From Falsiruegeria mediterranea M17 (lineage in GTDB: Bacteria > Pseudomonadota > Alphaproteobacteria > Rhodobacterales > Rhodobacteraceae): a stretch of DNA of 64,000 bases. Location of the stretch: the NCBI RefSeq assembly GCF_900302455.1, contig NZ_ONZG01000005.1, forward strand, positions 1-64,000, read 5' to 3'. Under the pieces are notes generated by a model. That model did no database searches, was not told where the DNA came from, and worked only from the letters and a program-made list of their open reading frames with translations. Positions 56,637-64,000 of this stretch are shown here, piece after piece (position 1 is the stretch's first letter; every line of letters begins with the position of its first letter). A program made the position numbers and the translations under genes.

Positions 56637-58412
56637 ATGAACACCACCCCTAGGAAAACATCGGAACCTGCATTGGCTTGGCCCAGATCCACAGCGATCA
56701 GCTGGCGTGTGCGGCTGGCTTTGCTTGTCCTGCTGGTGGTGGCGTCAGCGACGGTCTGGATCACCAACCGTCTGCTGACCGACCGATTTACCGAAAGCAC
56801 CCGCAATCGCGCTGAACTGCGCCTGACGCTTTATTCAGGAAACTTGCTGAGTGAGCTTCGCCGGAACGCCATCGTGCCACAGCTTTTGGCGCGCGACCCC
56901 ACATTGATTTCGGCGCTGCAATCCAATGACTTCAGCCGCTCGACCCAACGCTTGATCTCTTTTGTCGAAGAGATCGGGGCCGCCTCGCTGATGCTGCTGG
57001 ATTCAGATGGTCGAACCGTGGCCGCCACAGACCGCAACCGATTGGGTGAACCTCATCGGGGCGAGCCGCATTTCGTCGATGCCATGCGGGCCAATGCGAC
57101 CGTGTTCACCGTGCTGCAGCGCGAGGCCGGCGGGTACAGTTTTACTTACGCGCGCAGGCTGGAAGATGCGGCCGAGGTTTTGGGTGTCATCGTTGTCGAG
57201 GTCGATCTGGCCAAATTCGAACGGGCCTGGGCCGGGATTTCAGATGCGGTGATGGTGACTGACAGCACCGGGGCGATCATTCTGGCGACCGAACCTCGCT
57301 GGCGTGGCTTGAACGAGACCGAAGCGCTGCAAAGGCAAACCCCACAGGGCGCTATTCAACGCGCAATTCGGGTTACGGCGGATTGGACCGCGCTGCCGGC
57401 GGACGCTTATCTGCAAGGCGAGGCAGTGATGCGCATGGAAAGCCGCATTCCGTTCCGCGGCTGGCAGATGACGTCGTTCACAACCTATGCCTCGATCCGC
57501 GAGCGGGTGAACGGGGTGCTGGCGCTGGAAATCATGGGATTCGCGATTCTGCTGGCACTGGCCTTCTATGCGCTGAGCCGAAAGACGGCCGTGCGCATGG
57601 CGCTGTTCCAGCGCGAGTCGGCAGAGCTTCGCGCATTGAACGCACGCCTGCAGCGGGAAATTGCTGAACGGGAACGGGTGCAGAAGACGTTGGAAGTGGC
57701 GGAACAGAGCCTCGCTCAAAGTTCCAAACTGGCGGCACTTGGCGAGATGTCGGCGGCTGTCAGCCACGAATTGAACCAGCCCTTGGCGGCGATGAAAACC
57801 TATCTGGCGGGCGCCCGTCTGCTACTGCGCCGCAATCGCCCCGAAGAGGCGTTGGCCAGCTTCGGTCGGATCGACAGCCTGATCGAGCGGATGGGTGCGA
57901 TCACCCGCCAGCTCAAGTCTTATGCCCGCAAGGGCGGAGAGACGCTTTCGCCTGTAAACGTGGGCGATGCGCTGGCTGCGAGCCTGTCGATGATGGAACC
58001 ACAGCTGCGCCAGCGGCAGGTGCAGATCACCCAGATCCTGCCCGATGAACAGGTGCAGGTCATGGGGGACCGCCTGCGCATTGAACAGGTTATGGTGAAC
58101 CTCTTGCGCAACGCGCTCGACGCCACCAAATCAGTACGAGACCCCGAGGTGGAAATCATTCTGGCCGCAGGGGAAACCGCGACGCTGACCGTGCGCGACA
58201 ATGGCCAGGGGATCGAAGATTTCGATGCCCTGTTCGAGCCGTTCTACACCACCAAGCAACCGGGTGATGGTGTGGGGCTGGGGCTTGCCATCTCCTCTGG
58301 GATCGTGAACGACCTTGGGGGGCGCCTGACGGCGCGCAACGGGCAAAACGGCGGCGCGGTCTTTGAAATGCAGCTGCCGATTCTAGAGAGCGGCCTTGAA
58401 GCCGCGGAATGA
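56637..58412 (+). CDS. dctB: DctB-like sensor histidine kinase
   Basis: This protein has 591 residues. Two membrane helices (VRLALLVLLVVASATVWI; LEIMGFAILLALAFYALS) flank a periplasmic double-Cache/PAS-like sensor of about 250 residues. A coiled coil then leads to the His box (MSAAVSHELNQPLAAMKTYL, His about 377) and the ATPase domain (VNLLRNALDATKS, GDGVGLGLAIS). In DctB this senses C4-dicarboxylates. The paired regulator starts 12 bases later. No dicarboxylate transporter is in the window, so the signal is inferred. Confidence 0.82.
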   Translation: MNTTPRKTSEPALAWPRSTAISWRVRLALLVLLVVASATVWITNRLLTDRFTESTRNRAELRLTLYSGNLLSELRRNAIVPQLLARDPTLISALQSNDFSRSTQRLISFVEEIGAASLMLLDSDGRTVAATDRNRLGEPHRGEPHFVDAMRANATVFTVLQREAGGYSFTYARRLEDAAEVLGVIVVEVDLAKFERAWAGISDAVMVTDSTGAIILATEPRWRGLNETEALQRQTPQGAIQRAIRVTADWTALPADAYLQGEAVMRMESRIPFRGWQMTSFTTYASIRERVNGVLALEIMGFAILLALAFYALSRKTAVRMALFQRESAELRALNARLQREIAERERVQKTLEVAEQSLAQSSKLAALGEMSAAVSHELNQPLAAMKTYLAGARLLLRRNRPEEALASFGRIDSLIERMGAITRQLKSYARKGGETLSPVNVGDALAASLSMMEPQLRQRQVQITQILPDEQVQVMGDRLRIEQVMVNLLRNALDATKSVRDPEVEIILAAGETATLTVRDNGQGIEDFDALFEPFYTTKQPGDGVGLGLAISSGIVNDLGGRLTARNGQNGGAVFEMQLPILESGLEAAE

Positions 58413-58424
58413 CGAGGTACCAGT

Positions 58425-59759
58425 ATGGCACAGGCCATGAAAATCGCGATTGTCGACGACGAACAGGATATGCGCCAGTCCATCAGCCAGTGGCTGGCCC
58501 TGTCGGGCTATGACACCGAAACCTTCAGCAGTGCCGAAGAGGCGCTCAAGGTGCTGGGGCCAGAGTATCCCGGCATCGTGATTTCCGACATCAAGATGCC
58601 GGGCATCGACGGGATGCAGTTCCTGAAAAAACTGATGGGTTCGGACAGCACCCTACCGGTGATCATGATCACCGGTCATGGCGATGTGCCGATGGCGGTT
58701 GAGGCGATGCGCGTTGGCGCGTTCGACTTTCTGGAAAAGCCCTTTAACCCGGACCGGATGTCCGAGCTTGCCAAACGCGCGACCAACGCGCGGCGGCTCA
58801 CCCTCGACAACCGGGCACTGCGCCGTGAGCTGAGCGACGGCACCCAGTTGATGAACAAGCTGATCGGTGCCAGCCCGGTGATGGAGCGGTTGAAAGAGGA
58901 TATTCTGGATCTGGGGCAGGCGGACGGTCACGTGCTGATCGACGGCGAAACCGGAACCGGCAAAACTTTGGTGGCGCATGCATTGCATGCGGTTGGCAGC
59001 CGGGCGGGCAAGAAATTTGTGCTGGTGTCCTGCGGTGCTCTGGAAGAAGAGGCCCTGGCCAAGCGGCTCTTTGGTCCGATGTTGCCCGAAGACACCCAAC
59101 TGCCCGCCATCGAAGAGGCCCGGGGCGGAACCCTGGTGTTGGAAGATATCGAAGCGCTCAGCGACACATTGCAGGCGCGGCTACTCAATGTAATCAACGA
59201 GCAGGGCACCCCAGCCGAGACGCGCATCATCGCCATCTCAAACCTGCAAGAGGCAGGCCGCACTTGCGAAGATGCCCTGCGCCCCGATCTCTTCTACCGA
59301 CTGGCCGCCCTGCGGATCACAATGCCCCCGCTGCGCCAGCGGGGCGAGGACATCCTGTCGCTCTTCACTCGTCTCAGTGAACAGTTTGCCGATGAATACG
59401 GCTGTGAGGCACCACAGGTGTCCGCACAAGAAGCTGCACAGCTGCTGCAGGCGCCTTGGCCCGGCAATGTGCGTCAGCTGATCAACATCGCCGAACGCGC
59501 CGTGCTGCAGGCGCGGCGTGGATCGGGGACGATTGCGTCGCTGCTGATGTCCGATCACGAAGAGATGCAGCCGGTAATGACCACCGAAGGCAAGCCGCTC
59601 AAGGAGTATGTCGAGGCGTTCGAGCGCATGCTGATCGACAACACGATGCGGCGCCACAAGGGCTCTATCGCCTCGGTGATGGAAGAACTCTGTCTGCCGC
59701 GCCGGACATTGAACGAAAAGATGGCCAAATACGGTCTGCAACGGTCGGATTACCTGTGA
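58425..59759 (+). CDS. dctD: DctD/NtrC-family response regulator lacking the GAFTGA motif
   Basis: This protein has 444 residues: a receiver (IAIVDDEQDMRQ, phospho-Asp in VISDIKMPGIDG), an AAA+ domain at about 145-370, and a C-terminal Fis-type helix-turn-helix (GSIASVMEELCLPRRTLNEK). Walker A is DGETGTGKTLVA and the Walker B region is GGTLVLEDIEAL. Between them the sigma-54 contact loop GAFTGA is absent; the sequence reads LFGPMLPEDTQLPAIEEARGG. Family knowledge says GAFTGA is needed for sigma-54 activation. It may act with another sigma factor, as NtrC of Rhodobacter capsulatus does. Confidence 0.85.
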   Translation: MAQAMKIAIVDDEQDMRQSISQWLALSGYDTETFSSAEEALKVLGPEYPGIVISDIKMPGIDGMQFLKKLMGSDSTLPVIMITGHGDVPMAVEAMRVGAFDFLEKPFNPDRMSELAKRATNARRLTLDNRALRRELSDGTQLMNKLIGASPVMERLKEDILDLGQADGHVLIDGETGTGKTLVAHALHAVGSRAGKKFVLVSCGALEEEALAKRLFGPMLPEDTQLPAIEEARGGTLVLEDIEALSDTLQARLLNVINEQGTPAETRIIAISNLQEAGRTCEDALRPDLFYRLAALRITMPPLRQRGEDILSLFTRLSEQFADEYGCEAPQVSAQEAAQLLQAPWPGNVRQLINIAERAVLQARRGSGTIASLLMSDHEEMQPVMTTEGKPLKEYVEAFERMLIDNTMRRHKGSIASVMEELCLPRRTLNEKMAKYGLQRSDYL

Positions 59760-59766
59760 ATTATCG

Positions 59767-59789
59767 GCAGAGGGGGCAGCCCCCTCTGC
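59767..59789 (+). terminator. Hairpin after the response regulator gene
   Basis: GCAGAGGGGG pairs with CCCCCTCTGC with a minimal loop, 8 bases after the stop. No T-run follows, so its termination strength is uncertain. Confidence 0.6.
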
Positions 59790-59885
59790 TGCCTGCGGTG
59801 ACATTCATCTCGTCGCATTTCCTACAAGAAGAAGATTGAGCTGCTCCAAACCATGGGCAGGCGTTGGTGAAGATACATTGACCTA

Positions 59886-59914
59886 TTGTCTTTTCTACAG
59901 GTCTGCCCTTATGT
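59886..59914 (+). promoter_or_regulatory. Candidate rne promoter
   Basis: TTGTCT (59886-59891) and TTATGT (59909-59914) are 17 bases apart. A start near 59921 would give a leader of about 355 bases before the rne start codon. Confidence 0.4.
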
Positions 59915-60275
59915 TGTCTGGACGGGCTGCGCGCATCTTGCGCCGTAAGACCCAGACCTGAGATTCGCTGTTTGATCTGCTGCGGCACAAGGCCGAAGGA
60001 TCCAACAGACCGATTGAGCCCCGAAAGGGGCGCTGTAGTGCCTTCGCCCCAAAACGGGCGAAAGGAATAAATGGGCAGGCGACTGGGACAGACCCCGCCT
60101 GTCGGAGAAGAACCGCGATGACGCGCGCGCAAGTTTCGAGAGTTCGGGCAGGGGGTCAATTGACCAGACCCTGCCGCGCGCCGTTCTCTATCGCCCCTAC
60201 AAGACACCTCCCCAATCTCACCGGACCGCCAGGACAGGTCAGGTGCGGGCGATTGCGGCGGTGCACCAAGGTAAC
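59915..60275 (+). other. Long structured 5' leader of rne
   Basis: The 516 bases between the response regulator and rne contain no protein-like frame. The leader part has several hairpins: GCCCC-GAAA-GGGGC (60018-60031), CCTTCGCCC with GGGCGAAAGG (60041-60065) and GGCAGGCG with CGCCTGTC (60074-60103). In E. coli a long rne leader lets RNase E regulate its own mRNA. A similar role is plausible here but the structures are not obviously homologous. Between 59790 and 59885 I see nothing further. Confidence 0.5.
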
Positions 60276-63200
60276 ATGGCAAAGAAGATGCTTATCGATG
60301 CCACCCACGCAGAGGAAACTCGCGTTGTGGTGGTCGATGGAAACAAGGTCGAGGAGTTCGATTTTGAATCCGAAAACAAACGCCAGCTTGCTGGCAACAT
60401 CTACCTCGCAAAGGTAACCCGGGTCGAGCCGTCGTTGCAGGCGGCCTTTGTGGACTATGGCGGCAACCGCCATGGTTTCTTGGCCTTTTCTGAAATCCAC
60501 CCTGACTACTATCAGATCCCGGTCGCTGACCGCGAAGCCCTGATGGAAGAAGAACGCGCGTATGCCGAGGCAATGAAGGCGCGGGATGAGGAAGAAGAGA
60601 CCAAGCCCAAACGCAAGCCCCGCTCGCGATCCAAATCCAAGGCGGCCAAGGTCACAACCGAGGATGCAGTCGAGACCAAAGAGGTCGAGACCGAAATCAG
60701 CGGCATGGAAACCATCGATCTGACCGATGAGTCGGATGAAGTTGACGTGATCGACGCGCTTGAGGGCAGTTCGCCAATGGAGCGGGTGGCGGAAACCCCC
60801 GTTGAAGAACCCGAAACACCCGAAGCGGAGGAGGCCACTGCGGCCGCAGTCGAAGCCGAAGACGGCGTAGAAGTATCCGCAGAAGCAGATCCTGCTCCCG
60901 AAGCCGCGCCCGCTGAGGATGCAGAAGTCGTAGAGACCAACGAAACCCCGGCTGAGGCTGTGGAAGCACCGGCCGAGGAGGTCGAGGCCGCAAACGCTGA
61001 GGATACCCAAGCCGAAGCTGCCGACGCGCAACCTGAAGAGGCCGCAACTGCTGACGCCGGTGACGACAAGGCTGAAGAGGCCCAGACAGACGCGGAAGAC
61101 GACACACAGGACGACGACGGCGAGGAAGAAACCGCCCGCAAGGCGGATGCGACCTCAAAGGATGACACCATTGAATCTGTGGCTGACGAAGACGACAGCG
61201 AAGACATCCGTCCCCGTCGTAAGCCACGTCCGCGCCGTTACAAGATCCAGGAAGTCATCAAGGTCCGTCAGGTCCTGCTGGTACAGGTTGTCAAGGAAGA
61301 GCGTGGCAACAAAGGCGCGGCGCTGACCACTTACCTTTCGCTGGCCGGTCGCTATTGCGTCCTGATGCCCAACACCGCCCGTGGCGGCGGTATCAGCCGC
61401 AAGATCACCAACGCAGCCGACCGCAAGAAACTGAAGGAAATCGCTGCTGAAATCGACGTGCCCACCGGCGCGGGCCTGATCGTGCGCACCGCCGGTGCCA
61501 AACGTACCAAGGCCGAGATCAAGCGCGACTATGAATACCTGCAACGCCTGTGGGAGCAGATCCGCGAACTGACGCTCAAGTCGATCGCGCCTGCCAAGAT
61601 CTATGAAGAAGGCGACCTGATCAAACGCTCGATCCGCGACTTGTATAACCGCGAGATTGACGAGGTCTTTGTCGAGGGCGAGCGCGGCTACCGCATCGCC
61701 AAGGACTTCATGAAGATGATCATGCCGTCGCACGCCAAAAACGTGAAACGGTACGAGGACGCGCTGCCACTGTTAGCCCGCTATCAGGTGGAAAGCTACC
61801 TGGCGGGGATGTTCAACCCGACCGTGCAGCTGAAATCCGGTGGCTACATCGTCATCGGCGTGACCGAAGCCTTGGTCGCCATCGACGTGAACTCTGGCCG
61901 GGCCACCAAGGAAGGCTCGATCGAGGAGACCGCGCTCAAGACCAACCTTGAAGCCGCCGAAGAAGTGGCGCGCCAACTGCGTCTGCGCGACTTGGCCGGA
62001 CTGATCGTCATCGACTTCATCGACATGGACGAGCGCAAGAACAACGCCGCCGTCGAAAAGCGGATGAAGGACAAGCTCAAGACCGACCGCGCGCGCATTC
62101 AAGTGGGCCGCATCTCGGGCTTTGGCCTGATGGAGATGAGCCGTCAGCGTCTGCGCCCCGGCATGATCGAGGCCACGACACAGCCTTGCCCGCATTGCCA
62201 CGGCACCGGCCTGATCCGCTCGGACGACAACATGGCGTTGTCGATCCTGCGCCAGATCGAAGAAGAGGGTACGCGCCGTCGCTCACGCGAGGTTCTGGTG
62301 CGTTGCCCGGTTGGCATCGCGAACTTCCTGATGAACCAGAAACGCGAGCATATCGCCCAGATCGAAGCGCGCTATGGACTGTCCGTGCGCATCGAAGGGG
62401 ACGTGCATCTGGTGAGCCCGGATTTCTCGATCGAAAAGTTCAAGACCGCAACCCGTGTTGTGCCCGAAGCCACCGCGCCGGTGGTCTCTGTCGACACCTC
62501 GTTGATGGACCAGATCGACGCGGACGAGGCGGACGAGGCCGAAGCTGAGGTCGACACTGCGGAAACCGCGGAAGTGGATGATGACAACAAGCCAAAGCGC
62601 AAGCGTCGTCGTCGGCGTCGTCGGCGTGGTGGAAACGGCGGGGATCAGGCGCAGCAGCAATTTGATGGTGACGACATCGAAGAGGGTGCGGCCAAACCGG
62701 AAGGTGACGCGTCGGAGGAAGCTGAAACTGCGTCTGAGGGCGAGCAAGCGGCCGACGAGACCGCAGCAGAACCCGAAGCAGCTGAGGAAGCCCCGAAGCC
62801 AAAACGCCGCCGTCGGACGCGCAAGAAAGCCGACGAAACCGCGGACGAGGTAAAGGCTGCTGAAGAGGGAGGCGCCGCGCCGACCGAAGGTGAGGCCACT
62901 GCAGAGGGCGAGGAAGAGCCCAATAAAGAGGCCAAGCCCAAACGTCGCCGCACGCGCAAGAAAGCCGAGCCCGAGGTTGTCGCCACAGAGCCTGCGGCAG
63001 AAACTCCGACCGATGAGGCACCTGCGGTTGCAGCCGAGGAGCCTGTCGCCGTCAGTGAAGAATCCGAAACCCCCGTTGAGGTTGCTGAAGAGGTGACTGA
63101 CACGCTTGTGACCGATGCGACCGACGAGGCACCCGCGGAAGCGGCCGCTGAAGAACAACCGGTCGAAACGCCGCCGGTCGAAGAACCGGCCGTGGCAGAG

Positions 63201-63386
63201 GTGACACCAGAACCCGAAGCTCAGGTCGAAGAGCCTGCTGCGGAGGAAGTGGCGCCCGAAGCTCCGGCAGAAGAGCCGCAGCCTGAACCGGTTCTGGAAA
63301 CCGTGGCAGAGGAATCCGCGCCAGCGCCAGAAGCCACTGAGCCGCCCAAGCCTAAGAAACGCGGTTGGTGGTCGCTGGGAAGCTAA
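60276..63386 (+). CDS. rne: Ribonuclease E
   Basis: This protein has 1036 residues from the ATG at 60276 (AAGG upstream). It is the endonuclease that initiates mRNA decay and rRNA processing. The S1 domain begins KVTRVEPSLQAAFVDYGGNRHGFL, is interrupted at about 90-318 by an acidic, Ala/Glu/Pro-rich insert ending in RPRRKPRPRRYK, then resumes. The DNase I-like catalytic part has VAIDVNSGRATKEGS and LIVIDFIDMD, and the zinc link is CPHCHGTGL. The C-terminal 300 residues are acidic repeats with basic islands (KPKRKRRRRRRRRGG; KPKRRRRTRKKA) and end KKRGWWSLGS, presumably a degradosome scaffold. Confidence 0.96.
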   Translation: MAKKMLIDATHAEETRVVVVDGNKVEEFDFESENKRQLAGNIYLAKVTRVEPSLQAAFVDYGGNRHGFLAFSEIHPDYYQIPVADREALMEEERAYAEAMKARDEEEETKPKRKPRSRSKSKAAKVTTEDAVETKEVETEISGMETIDLTDESDEVDVIDALEGSSPMERVAETPVEEPETPEAEEATAAAVEAEDGVEVSAEADPAPEAAPAEDAEVVETNETPAEAVEAPAEEVEAANAEDTQAEAADAQPEEAATADAGDDKAEEAQTDAEDDTQDDDGEEETARKADATSKDDTIESVADEDDSEDIRPRRKPRPRRYKIQEVIKVRQVLLVQVVKEERGNKGAALTTYLSLAGRYCVLMPNTARGGGISRKITNAADRKKLKEIAAEIDVPTGAGLIVRTAGAKRTKAEIKRDYEYLQRLWEQIRELTLKSIAPAKIYEEGDLIKRSIRDLYNREIDEVFVEGERGYRIAKDFMKMIMPSHAKNVKRYEDALPLLARYQVESYLAGMFNPTVQLKSGGYIVIGVTEALVAIDVNSGRATKEGSIEETALKTNLEAAEEVARQLRLRDLAGLIVIDFIDMDERKNNAAVEKRMKDKLKTDRARIQVGRISGFGLMEMSRQRLRPGMIEATTQPCPHCHGTGLIRSDDNMALSILRQIEEEGTRRRSREVLVRCPVGIANFLMNQKREHIAQIEARYGLSVRIEGDVHLVSPDFSIEKFKTATRVVPEATAPVVSVDTSLMDQIDADEADEAEAEVDTAETAEVDDDNKPKRKRRRRRRRRGGNGGDQAQQQFDGDDIEEGAAKPEGDASEEAETASEGEQAADETAAEPEAAEEAPKPKRRRRTRKKADETADEVKAAEEGGAAPTEGEATAEGEEEPNKEAKPKRRRTRKKAEPEVVATEPAAETPTDEAPAVAAEEPVAVSEESETPVEVAEEVTDTLVTDATDEAPAEAAAEEQPVETPPVEEPAVAEVTPEPEAQVEEPAAEEVAPEAPAEEPQPEPVLETVAEESAPAPEATEPPKPKKRGWWSLGS

Positions 63387-63434
63387 CAGGCGAGAGAGTT
63401 CGCTGGATCCACTGCAGCAACATTAAAGCCCAAG

Positions 63435-63470
63435 AAAAAGCTCCCGAAGATGACTTCGGGAGCTTTTTCT
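63435..63470 (+). terminator. Strong terminator of rne
   Basis: AAAAAGCTCCCGAAG pairs with CTTCGGGAGCTTTTT (14-15 base pairs) and is followed by CTATTTCTTT. It lies about 50 bases after the rne stop. Confidence 0.92.
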
Positions 63471-63691
63471 ATTTCTTTAGACAAAGGCATCTTTGCGGAC
63501 TTTCTTACCTTTCGCTGCACTTGCATCTCCTCGGCTTTTGAAATCGGGACTTGTGCTGGCGAGGGCGTGAACCGGGCCTCTGTTGAAACGGGAAATGAAA
63601 AACTTAAAATCGATAAAGCGGCCGTTCGAAGAGGTCATTGGCTGACACCACAGCCGAAACGAGGCGCGACTGTAATCCGTGGGCAGCAGAA
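63471..63691. other. Intergenic region after rne
   Basis: These 221 bases lie between the rne terminator and a converging gene. They are lower in GC and contain no frame, repeat or RNA structure I can support. Confidence 0.5.
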
Positions 63692-64000
63692 TTACGCCGC
63701 CAACTCAGCGAGTAATTTGCGGACCGTCGCCTGATCTTCAGGGCAATCTCCTTCGGCGATGCTGTTATGGATGGGGGTTAGAAGGGTAATGGCCTCATCT
63801 ATCCGGCCTTGTTCATGCAATAGGCTCGCCAGATCGATGGCCGCGCGCAGTTCCCACAGTTTGGCTCCCTGCTGCCGGGCGACGTCCAGGGCCGTAACGA
63901 GGTAGTTTTCTGCGGTCTCGGCGTCGTCATCCGCCATGGCGATCTCAGCTTGCACCCGGTGGAGGTCGGACAGGGTGTAAGTCTCGCCTGTTTCGTCGAT
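63692..64000 (-). CDS. C-terminal part of a TPR protein (cyclase/ATPase type), cut by the window end
   Basis: The frame is open through the window edge, giving 102 residues to the stop at 63692. It reads as tetratricopeptide-like helix pairs: LHRVQAEIAMADDDAETAENYL, ALDVARQQGAKLWELRAAIDLA and LLHEQGRIDEAITLLTPIHN, ending KLLAELAA. The phrase ARxQGAKLWELRAAxxLA is typical of the C-terminus of large adenylate cyclase-like proteins with an ATPase and TPR repeats. The catalytic parts would be to the right of the window. Confidence 0.65.
   Translation of the reverse strand: MDETGETYTLSDLHRVQAEIAMADDDAETAENYLVTALDVARQQGAKLWELRAAIDLASLLHEQGRIDEAITLLTPIHNSIAEGDCPEDQATVRKLLAELAA

Noticed and set aside
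63472-63540. A short minus-strand frame starting near a GAGGAG
   Set aside because: It reads into the rne terminator and has no protein-like pattern.

Overview
The window looks like chromosome from an alphaproteobacterium of the Rhodobacteraceae, most likely the marine Roseobacter group. The support is the gene content and order: a CckA-type hybrid kinase, a GTA-type endolysin/holin pair between ccmE and ccmF, a ZapA gene behind a coiled-coil partner, an F1 zeta-type inhibitor next to purC, a split cobalamin methionine synthase, and a recA SOS box of the GAAC-N7-GAAC type. No species call is possible from sequence reading alone.

Layout. Positions 1-3.66 kb are accessory DNA: the end of an IS3-family element, a run of small minus-strand genes that mostly overlap by ATGA, and a decayed tyrosine integrase beside a tRNA-Gly(CCC) gene, whose 3' end faces the element. 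This is the right-hand end of an integrative element that continues left of the window. From 3.7 kb on the DNA is mostly core: a RamA/RACo-like corrinoid activator, a small membrane-protein gene broken by a stop codon, guaB, an RsmB-like methyltransferase, cckA, a sulfotransferase-like gene, recA and alaS (3.7-16.5 kb). Next come small enzymes, an L,D-transpeptidase, mmsA with a divergent LysR gene, a CBS protein, coaD and a damaged class III cyclase (16.5-25 kb). Then gap, a DUF808 protein, a beta-helix protein, a thioesterase and tkt (25-32 kb), followed by a coiled-coil gene plus zapA and the grxD/unknown/bolA/purL group (32-36.7 kb).

The right half holds an Omp85-type barrel, a large MscS channel, a candidate small RNA, a LysR gene divergent from a fused indolepyruvate:ferredoxin oxidoreductase, an acyltransferase, murI, argC, the ccmE/endolysin/holin/ccmF/ccmH block and an enoyl-CoA hydratase (37-53 kb). 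It ends with a homocysteine methyltransferase, the zeta-type inhibitor, purC-purS-purQ, a DctB/DctD-like two-component pair, a long leader followed by rne, and the end of a TPR protein (53-64 kb).

Connections between genes. The activator at 3.7-5.8 kb and the methyltransferase at 53.2-54.2 kb are probably two parts of one split methionine synthase, and both end in arginine-rich tails. CckA (9.4 kb) belongs to the pathway that controls gene transfer agents in relatives, and the lysis pair at 48.6-49.8 kb is the sort used to release them. purL, purC, purS and purQ belong to one pathway but sit in two places. BolA and Grx4 are known Fe-S partners. Several loci show recent decay: the integrase, the primase-like gene at the IS junction, the membrane-protein gene at 6.1 kb and the cyclase at 23.7 kb.
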